Source of the DNA: Myxococcales bacterium
GTDB taxonomy: Bacteria > Myxococcota > Polyangia > Polyangiales > Polyangiaceae
Assembly: GCA_020430865.1 (NCBI GenBank)
Contig: JAGQIY010000864.1
Span: 1-12,323 of the forward strand
Direction: 5' to 3'
DNA length: 12,323 nt
In this document: positions 7,682-12,323 of the stretch, in pieces
Numbering within the stretch: the first letter of the stretch is position 1
Layout of the letters: each line of letters begins with the position of its first letter
Program-made: the position numbers and the translations under genes
The notes under the pieces: model-generated
What the model was told of the DNA's origin: nothing
Database searches by the model: none
Seen by the model: only the letters and a program-made list of their open reading frames with translations

Positions 7682-8745
7682 TGAGCGACGTCGAGCAGGC
7701 AGCGGCACCCGCGCGCGTGCTCCCTTCGAGGAGACGTCTGGTGATGAGCGTGTTGATCTCGCTGATCATCGGCGCGGTCTTCGTCTGGCTGCTGAAGGCG
7801 GGCGCGCTTCCAGTGGTTCCCAGCGGGACCGCTCTCGGCGCCGTCCCGCTCTGGGTGCCGGTTGCGTACGCCTTCGTTTGGCTGGTGGTGCTCTTCCTGA
7901 GGGGTGTGCGCTGGTACTGGCTGCTGCGCCCCGTCACGGATGTCAGCGTGAGGCAGGTGCTCTACGCGTCCTTCGTGGGCTACGCCGCGCTGGTGATACT
8001 CCCGTTGCGCATGGGGGAGTTCATGCGTCCTGCGATGATCAGTCGGCACTCGAACACGCGTTTCTTCACGGCAACGAGCAGCTCCGGCGCAGAGCGTGTG
8101 CTGGATGGCTTGATCCTGTGCGTCTTCATGTTCACTGCGCTGCAGCTGGCGCCCCGCGTGGAGCCGCTTCCTGACACCATTGGTCAGCTTCCGGTACCCG
8201 CCAACCTCGTCCCTCGCGCTGCCTATCTGGCGCTCGCTGGATTCAGCGCCGCGCTGATCGCGATGGCCGTCTTCTACTGGTGGCGGAGCTTCGCGGTGCG
8301 GGTGATCCAGCTGGTCTTCGGTCGCATCGCTCCACGCCTGGCGAGCTGGCTGACGGTTCGCTTCGAGCAACTGACCGACGGCCTGTCGTTCCTGAAGACG
8401 TGGAGCGCGACTGGGCCCTTCGTCTCCATCAGTCTGGTCTACTGGTTGCTCAACGCGGCGGGCCTGTGGTTGGTTCTGCGCGGTTGCGGGCTGGCGGGCA
8501 TCGGCTTCTGGGAGGCGGCGGTCGTGATGGGCGTGCTTGGACTCGGCCTGCTGACCCCCAACGCCCCAGGCTATTTCGGGGCGTTCCAGCTGTCGGTCTA
8601 CGCGGGGCTCGCGCTGTTCCTCCCCCCCGGAGAGATCCTCGGTCGAGGGGTGGTGGCGGTGTTCTATATCTACGTCCTGCAGATCGGCGTGATTCTCCTC
8701 TCGTCCGGGGCCGCGGCCCTGCTCGGACCGGGCCCGCGGAAGTGA
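7681..8745 (+). CDS. UPF0104 / lysylphosphatidylglycerol-synthase TM-region family membrane protein
   Basis: A 354-residue polytopic inner-membrane protein with about eight hydrophobic segments and no attached soluble catalytic domain, so it is the stand-alone form of the family. Typical conserved positions are seen: RGVRWYWLL (74-82), LPLRMGEFMRPAMISR (107-122), GAERVLDGL (136-144) and, near the end, LTPNAPGYFGAFQLSVYAGL (291-310). Family members occur beside glycosyltransferase genes and have been linked to flipping or transfer of lipids and to protein or lipid glycosylation; the exact role here is not known. ATG 7681 is preferred over GTG 7678 because it forms the TGATG overlap with the preceding stop, indicating translational coupling to the GtrB-like gene. 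A hairpin follows five bases after the stop. Confidence 0.9.
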   Translation: MSDVEQAAAPARVLPSRRRLVMSVLISLIIGAVFVWLLKAGALPVVPSGTALGAVPLWVPVAYAFVWLVVLFLRGVRWYWLLRPVTDVSVRQVLYASFVGYAALVILPLRMGEFMRPAMISRHSNTRFFTATSSSGAERVLDGLILCVFMFTALQLAPRVEPLPDTIGQLPVPANLVPRAAYLALAGFSAALIAMAVFYWWRSFAVRVIQLVFGRIAPRLASWLTVRFEQLTDGLSFLKTWSATGPFVSISLVYWLLNAAGLWLVLRGCGLAGIGFWEAAVVMGVLGLGLLTPNAPGYFGAFQLSVYAGLALFLPPGEILGRGVVAVFYIYVLQIGVILLSSGAAALLGPGPRK

Positions 8746-8750
8746 CTCCA

Positions 8751-8772
8751 GCCCACCCACGTCGGGGTGGGC
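8751..8772 (+). terminator. Perfect 8-bp hairpin after the GtrB-like/UPF0104 gene pair
   Basis: GCCCACCC (8751-8758) and GGGTGGGC (8765-8772) form a perfect GC-rich stem with a six-base loop, starting five bases after TGA 8743-8745. No T-run follows (AAAGAGG instead), so it is not a classical intrinsic terminator. It may be a Rho-assisted terminator or a 3'-end stabiliser. Confidence 0.45.
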
Positions 8773-8780
8773 AAAGAGGT

Positions 8781-8800
8781 GACTGTGCTATGTTCGCCCC
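8781..8800 (+). promoter_or_regulatory. Extended -10-like promoter element upstream of the first AlkP-fold gene
   Basis: TG-C-TATGTT (8786-8794) fits an extended -10 (four of six hexamer bases plus the TG). The expected +1 falls at or near G8801, the first base of a GTG. The element lies just after the hairpin that closes the previous gene pair, so the AlkP-fold gene may have its own transcription unit. No -35 match is seen at the proper distance. Confidence 0.35.
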
Positions 8801-8839
8801 GTGACTTCTTGGTTAAGCCTGCGTCTGGGTGAGCAGTGA
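8801..8839 (+). CDS. Possible 12-codon leader peptide overlapping the AlkP-fold start
   Basis: GTG 8801 opens a 12-codon frame (MTSWLSLRLGEQ) ending at TGA 8837-8839, which overlaps the GTG start of the large gene at 8836. If transcription starts at 8801 this would be a leaderless mini-ORF coupled to the downstream start. It has no Shine-Dalgarno, and a frame this short can arise by chance. Confidence 0.15.
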   Translation: MTSWLSLRLGEQ

Positions 8840-10827
8840 CCACCGCTACCGTCGAGCCCACGCCAGCGCACGGCGCGGTCAAGGAAGTCGCGCGATCTGG
8901 CGGCCTGACCCTTGCCGGCGGATTGCTGTGGGGCTGGGTGTGCATCGCCGTCGTTGCGGTCACCACGATCGTGCTGAATCGAGAGCCCACCGAAGACGGG
9001 TCGCTCATGGCGAGGGTGTGCTTCTTCGCCGCCGGACAGCTGCTCGCGATCGGGCTCGCCGTGTCCGCGGTGGTCGAGCTCTGGCGGCGCTTCCTCCGCA
9101 CCCGCTGGAACTACGTCGCCGTGTGCGGCGTGACGGGCCTGCTTGGTTGGTGGATGCTGCCTGAGGATTTCGCGAACTTCGCGGGCAAGCTCCCAGGACC
9201 AACGAAGGTCTGGGTGGCCGTCTTCGTTGCGGCCACCGCGGTCTCCATCCCTGCTGCGGCCTGGCTCGGCCGACTGACCTCGCTCAGGCCGGTGCGTGGC
9301 GTGCTGGTGCTGCTCGGACTGGGGGTCGCGTGGGAGAACCAGCACTTCGCGACTCACGACTACCCTGGACTGCATTTCTTCCTTGCGCTCGGTGCGGCGA
9401 CTCTCATCGGAGGGGCGCTGGCCGGCAAGTCGCCCGCACGGCCCGGGGCCGTTTCCGTGTGGCGAAATGCGCTGCGTTTCATGGTCGCGATCCCGGCTGC
9501 GGTGGCCCTGGTCGTTCCGCCGAGCAACACGGTGGGTGTGCACCTCTACCGGGGGGCGCGGGCAGTCGCCGCGCCCTGGGTGGTTCGTCTACAGCAGGCG
9601 GTCCCGACCCAGGGCAATCCCGCCTTCAAGCCCGGCAGTTCCCGCTGGTTCGTGGCCAACGCCCACCCATCCGAGCAGCGCCCGACGGGCTTCGAGCTGC
9701 TGCCCGAGCACCCGATCGTGATCTTGTTCGTCGTCGACGCGATGCGGGGTGATTTGATCAACGGAGATCACGCCGAGCGGCTACCAAACTTCACCCGACT
9801 CACGCGTGAGGGAGTCCAGTTCGTCAACGCGCGCTCGACGGCTCCTGCGACGATCCAGTCGATCTCCTCTCTCACGACTAGTCGCTACTACTCACAGATC
9901 CAGTGGGAGACGAAGCGCAAGCTGAGCGCGCACTGCTACCCGTACCCTGACAAGAACACCCGCTTCACCGAGCTGCTGTCCAAGTCGGGCATCACCACCG
10001 CGACGCGCGCCGGGCTACCTGGGTTTCAGACCAAGTTCCACGTGTTCACGCACATCAAGGACGAGATGGTCGTAGGCGGCGGGCGCAAGCCGTTTCCATC
10101 CTCCGCGGGTATCGTCCCCGAGGTCATCGCGCGGCTGCGACGGACCAAGGCCGACGAGTCGCTGTTCATGTACGTCCACGTCGACGACCCCCACGATCCT
10201 TACACGCTCGGCGCGGGAGGAAAGACCAACTTCGAGCGCTACCTCTCGGAGGTCGCCGTCGTGGATACCCAGCTCGGACTCGTGATGGACGCTATCAAGC
10301 GCAACAAGCTCGAGAAGCGCACGATGCTCATCGTGACCGCGGACCACGGCGAAGCCTTCGGTGAGCACGGGCAGCGCTACCACACCACGACGCTCTACGA
10401 CGAATTGCTCCACGTGCCGCTCGTTGCACGGTTCCCTGGGGCAATGCCGCGCAAGGTAAAGGTGCCGGTCTCCCTGGTTGACCTCGCGCCGACCATCCTC
10501 GATCTGTTCGGCCTGTCTAGCCCCGGCACCTACATGGGTCAGAGCCTGGTGCCGCTGCTGGCCGGGCAGAAGGCGCGCCTCGACCGACCGATCGTGGCCG
10601 ACTCTCCCCGCCTGATGCGGGCGATGGTGTTCGACGACGGGATGAAGCTGATCGTGAACACGCGCACTCAGCTGCGGGAACTCTACGACCTCAACAAGGA
10701 TCCTGGCGAAGAGACCAACATCTACGACGAGCACCCCGAGGCTCAGGTCTACGACCAGTTGATGCGAACGTTCTTCGAGGTTCACCAGATCGACGTGCCT
10801 GGCTACGAGGTCAAGTTCTGTCGCTGA
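8836..10827 (+). CDS. Membrane-anchored alkaline-phosphatase/sulfatase-fold enzyme with Thr nucleophile, copy 1
   Basis: A 663-residue protein. About seven hydrophobic segments lie in 24-230, with conserved VVELWRRFLRTRWNY (79-93) and HFATHDYPGLHFF (170-182). An odd number of helices puts the C-terminal domain (from about 289) in the periplasm. That domain has the AlkP-superfamily core: VVDAMRGD with metal ligand D301; APATIQSISSLTTSRY, where T339 occupies the sulfatase Cys/Ser nucleophile position; HVDDPHDPY (448-456); TADHGEAFGEHG with D503 and H504; and RYHTTTLYDELLHVP with H517. LYDLNKDPGEETNIYD (617-632) is the usual sulfatase-like C-terminal motif. Threonine there is the arrangement of phosphoglycerol/phosphoethanolamine-transferase relatives and needs no formylglycine, so a phospho-transferase or phosphodiesterase role is more likely than sulfatase. 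Start GTG 8836, with weak GGGTGAG just upstream. Its close paralogue begins 195 bases after the stop. The substrate is unknown. Confidence 0.88.
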   Translation: MTTATVEPTPAHGAVKEVARSGGLTLAGGLLWGWVCIAVVAVTTIVLNREPTEDGSLMARVCFFAAGQLLAIGLAVSAVVELWRRFLRTRWNYVAVCGVTGLLGWWMLPEDFANFAGKLPGPTKVWVAVFVAATAVSIPAAAWLGRLTSLRPVRGVLVLLGLGVAWENQHFATHDYPGLHFFLALGAATLIGGALAGKSPARPGAVSVWRNALRFMVAIPAAVALVVPPSNTVGVHLYRGARAVAAPWVVRLQQAVPTQGNPAFKPGSSRWFVANAHPSEQRPTGFELLPEHPIVILFVVDAMRGDLINGDHAERLPNFTRLTREGVQFVNARSTAPATIQSISSLTTSRYYSQIQWETKRKLSAHCYPYPDKNTRFTELLSKSGITTATRAGLPGFQTKFHVFTHIKDEMVVGGGRKPFPSSAGIVPEVIARLRRTKADESLFMYVHVDDPHDPYTLGAGGKTNFERYLSEVAVVDTQLGLVMDAIKRNKLEKRTMLIVTADHGEAFGEHGQRYHTTTLYDELLHVPLVARFPGAMPRKVKVPVSLVDLAPTILDLFGLSSPGTYMGQSLVPLLAGQKARLDRPIVADSPRLMRAMVFDDGMKLIVNTRTQLRELYDLNKDPGEETNIYDEHPEAQVYDQLMRTFFEVHQIDVPGYEVKFCR

Positions 10828-10880
10828 GGCCCCTGGCGGCTGTATTGGGCCGGGAGATCAGCGATTCGCGGGAACATGGT

Positions 10881-10898
10881 AGCCGCGTGGAAGCGGCT
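10881..10898 (+). terminator. 6-bp hairpin after AlkP-fold copy 1, possible terminator
   Basis: AGCCGC (10881-10886) and GCGGCT (10893-10898) pair around a six-base loop, 53 bases after the stop. No T-run follows. It may help end the copy-1 transcript, but the stem is short and could be chance. Confidence 0.25.
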
Positions 10899-10970
10899 CC
10901 TGCCTGACGTGTAGCTCGCGTTTTCGTCAGCAAGAGCAGCTCGAATGCGAGTCGCAACCATGACGTTCCG

Positions 10971-10998
10971 GTGACTTTCGGGTTGACCGAAACGTCAC
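10971..10998 (+). promoter_or_regulatory. 11-bp bulged hairpin 24 bases upstream of the second AlkP-fold gene
   Basis: GTGAC-TTTCGG (10971-10981), loop GTTGA (10982-10986), then CCGAAA (10987-10992), one bulged C, and GTCAC (10994-10998): 11 base pairs with one bulge and a five-base loop. It ends 24 bases before GTG 11023. It could be an operator-like inverted repeat in DNA or a 5'-leader RNA hairpin. Copy 1 has no equivalent before its start. Confidence 0.4.
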
Positions 10999-11022
10999 AC
11001 GCGCGACAGTACAGGCTCCTCG

Positions 11023-12323
11023 GTGTCTTCTTTTCATTCCGTCACTCGTCCGACTTCCGCCCTCGCCGAAGAAGCGCCCGCGCGACGCGAGCTCGATTTC
11101 GCCGCGGCCCAGCTCCTCGCGTGGCTGCTGCTGGCCCTCATGAGCACGCTGGTGGTGTGGCAGAACCAGCCCGACGACCTGAGTCGTGAAGTCAGCTACT
11201 CGCTCTATCTCTACGTGACGGGGCAACTCGTCGCCGTGGGGCTCGCGATCTCGTCGGTGGTTGAGCTCTGGCGGCGGTTTCTACGCACGCGCTGGAACTA
11301 CCTGGCGGCGCTCGCGGCGAGCGCCGCGCTCGCCTGGTGGATGCTGCCTGAAGACCTCTCCAACTTCGCGGCCAGACTCCCTGGGCCCTCGACGCTCTGG
11401 GTGCCACTTCTGGTCGGGATCAGCGCGGCGTCCATCCCGGCGGCGGCGTGGCTCGGCCGGCTGACGTCACTGAAGTGGGTGCGCGGGGCCCTGATCTTGG
11501 TTGGCGTCGGCGTGGCGTGGGAGAACCAGCACTTCGCGACGCACGACTATCCTGGACTGCACTTCTTCCTCGCCTTCGGCTCGGCCACGCTGATCGGTGC
11601 CGCGCTGATTGGCAAGCGCGAGTCGACGCCGGCTCCGGCGCCCCTCTGGGGAAGCGCGCTTCGCTTCCTGCTGGCGATCCCTGCCGCGTTGGTCTTGGTC
11701 GTGCCCCCCAGCAATGCCGTCGGTGTGTATCTGTACCGGGGCTCGCAGGCTGTGGCCGCACCGTGGATCGTGCGTCTCCAGCAGGCGCTTCCCAGCCGGC
11801 GACCCGCCTTCAAGCCCGGCGATTCCCGTTGGTTCGTCGCGAACGCTACCCCGCCAGAGCAGCGCCCGACGGGCTTCGACCTGCTCCCCGAGCACCCCAT
11901 CGTGATTCTCTTGGTCGTGGACGCGATGCGGGGCGATCTGCTCGATGGTGCGCATGCGGAGCGGCTGCCCAATTTCACCCGTCTCGTGCGCGACGGAGTG
12001 CAGTTCGTCAACGCGCGCTCGACGGCTCCCGCGACGATCCAGTCCATCTCGTCCCTGACGACGAGCCGCTACTACTCGCAGATCGAGTGGCAGACGAAGC
12101 GCAAGCTGAGCGGGCATTGCTATCCATACCCTGACAAGAACGTGCGCTTCACCGAGCTGCTCTCCGCGGCGGGGATCACCACTGCGACTCGCGCCGGACT
12201 GCCTGGCTTCCAGACCAAGTTCCATGTGTTCACCCACATCAAGGACGAGCTGGTCGTCGGAGGAGGCCGCAAGCCGTTCCCCACCTCCGCGGGGATCATG
12301 CCCACGGTGATCGAGCGCCTCGA
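11023..12323 (+). CDS. Membrane-anchored AlkP/sulfatase-fold enzyme with Thr nucleophile, copy 2, cut by window end
   Basis: The first 433 codons of a close paralogue of the gene at 8836. Stop TGA 10984-10986 bounds the frame. GTG 11023 (AGG seven bases upstream) is chosen because it places VVELWRRFLRTRWNY at residues 79-93, exactly as in copy 1. The membrane part is kept (WWMLPED, AWLGRLTSL, WENQHFATHDYPGLHFFLA), as are VVDAMRGD (D300) and APATIQSISSLTTSRY with T338 as predicted nucleophile. The second metal site (the DHG region) lies beyond the right edge. The first 66 residues differ almost completely in sequence from copy 1 while keeping a hydrophobic helix at about 27-46. Same predicted role and inner-membrane/periplasmic location as copy 1. 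Intactness of the 3' part cannot be judged here. Confidence 0.87.
   Translation, partial: MSSFHSVTRPTSALAEEAPARRELDFAAAQLLAWLLLALMSTLVVWQNQPDDLSREVSYSLYLYVTGQLVAVGLAISSVVELWRRFLRTRWNYLAALAASAALAWWMLPEDLSNFAARLPGPSTLWVPLLVGISAASIPAAAWLGRLTSLKWVRGALILVGVGVAWENQHFATHDYPGLHFFLAFGSATLIGAALIGKRESTPAPAPLWGSALRFLLAIPAALVLVVPPSNAVGVYLYRGSQAVAAPWIVRLQQALPSRRPAFKPGDSRWFVANATPPEQRPTGFDLLPEHPIVILLVVDAMRGDLLDGAHAERLPNFTRLVRDGVQFVNARSTAPATIQSISSLTTSRYYSQIEWQTKRKLSGHCYPYPDKNVRFTELLSAAGITTATRAGLPGFQTKFHVFTHIKDELVVGGGRKPFPTSAGIMPTVIERL

Larger units (their letters stand above)
8836..12323 (+). repeat. Tandem gene duplication of the AlkP-fold membrane enzyme
   Basis: Two head-to-tail copies, at 8836-10827 and from 11023 to the edge. 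From about residue 67 they align with one single-residue gap (VPTQGNPAF versus LPSRRPAF). Across copy-1 residues 291-434 I count 17 differences in 144 positions, about 88% identity. The DNA is also alike: 29 identical bases start at CAGTTCGTCAACG near 9817 and again at 12001. Confidence 0.9.

Noticed and set aside
6671..7708. 345-codon minus-strand frame opposite the GtrB-like gene
   Set aside because: Plus-strand translation has all GT2 motifs; the antisense product shows none.
7525..8760. 411-codon minus-strand frame opposite the UPF0104 gene
   Set aside because: His/Gln/Arg-rich translation is the mirror of a hydrophobic membrane gene in GC-rich DNA; no family features and no start signal.
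10983..11012. TTGACC as a -35 box for copy 2
   Set aside because: At 16-18 bases spacing only GACAGT/ACAGTA-like sequences occur, with no credible -10; the bases are also explained by the hairpin loop and stem.
11467..12237. 256-codon minus-strand frames opposite copy 2, with a matching one (10015-10785) opposite copy 1
   Set aside because: Both lie antisense to the AlkP-fold genes and mirror conserved coding, so they give no evidence of separate genes.

Overview
The window is GC-rich DNA with strongly GC-biased third codon positions, frequent GTG starts and long spurious antisense ORFs. Base composition, protein style and gene mix fit a high-GC Gram-negative soil bacterium, and I favour a myxobacterium-like (Myxococcota/Polyangia) source. 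This is inferred from general appearance; no marker gene is present.

Layout: (1) 1-1032, minus strand, an aldo/keto reductase whose last few codons lie beyond the left edge. (2) 1139-3361, minus, a 740-residue fusion of a family-2 glycosyltransferase with a CapK/PaaK-type adenylate-forming domain. (3) 3416-4408, plus, an NAD-dependent nucleotide-sugar epimerase/dehydratase, divergent from (2). (4) 4424-6343, minus and convergent with (3), a 639-residue multi-spanning membrane protein with a GT-C-like layout. (5) a 312-base divergent gap holding a possible small ORF and promoter-like signals. (6) 6656-7681, plus, a polyprenyl-phosphate glycosyltransferase (GtrB/DPM1 type), followed with a 1-base overlap by (7) 7681-8745, a UPF0104/LPG-synthase-TM family membrane protein, then a hairpin. 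(8) 8836-10827, plus, a seven-TM-like plus alkaline-phosphatase/sulfatase-fold protein. (9) 11023 to the right edge, plus, a close tandem paralogue of (8), cut by the window end.

Read together, this is a cell-envelope glycan/glycolipid locus. The epimerase would supply a nucleotide sugar. The GtrB-like enzyme would load a sugar on a polyprenyl-phosphate carrier. The GT-C-like protein could use that carrier on the outer face of the inner membrane. The UPF0104 protein could act in lipid or glycolipid handling, and the paired AlkP-fold enzymes would transfer or remove a phospho (or sulfo) group in the periplasm. The GT2-CapK fusion suggests that sugar transfer and carboxylate activation are coupled in one polypeptide. 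The pathway assignment is inference from families and context; no end product can be named.

The most unusual items are the GT2-CapK fusion, the tandem AlkP-fold pair with threonine in the nucleophile position and diverged N-termini, a repeated promoter-like element set 12 bases before GTGA at three places, and an 11-bp hairpin just upstream of the second paralogue. I saw no rRNA, tRNA, CRISPR array, transposase or integrase.
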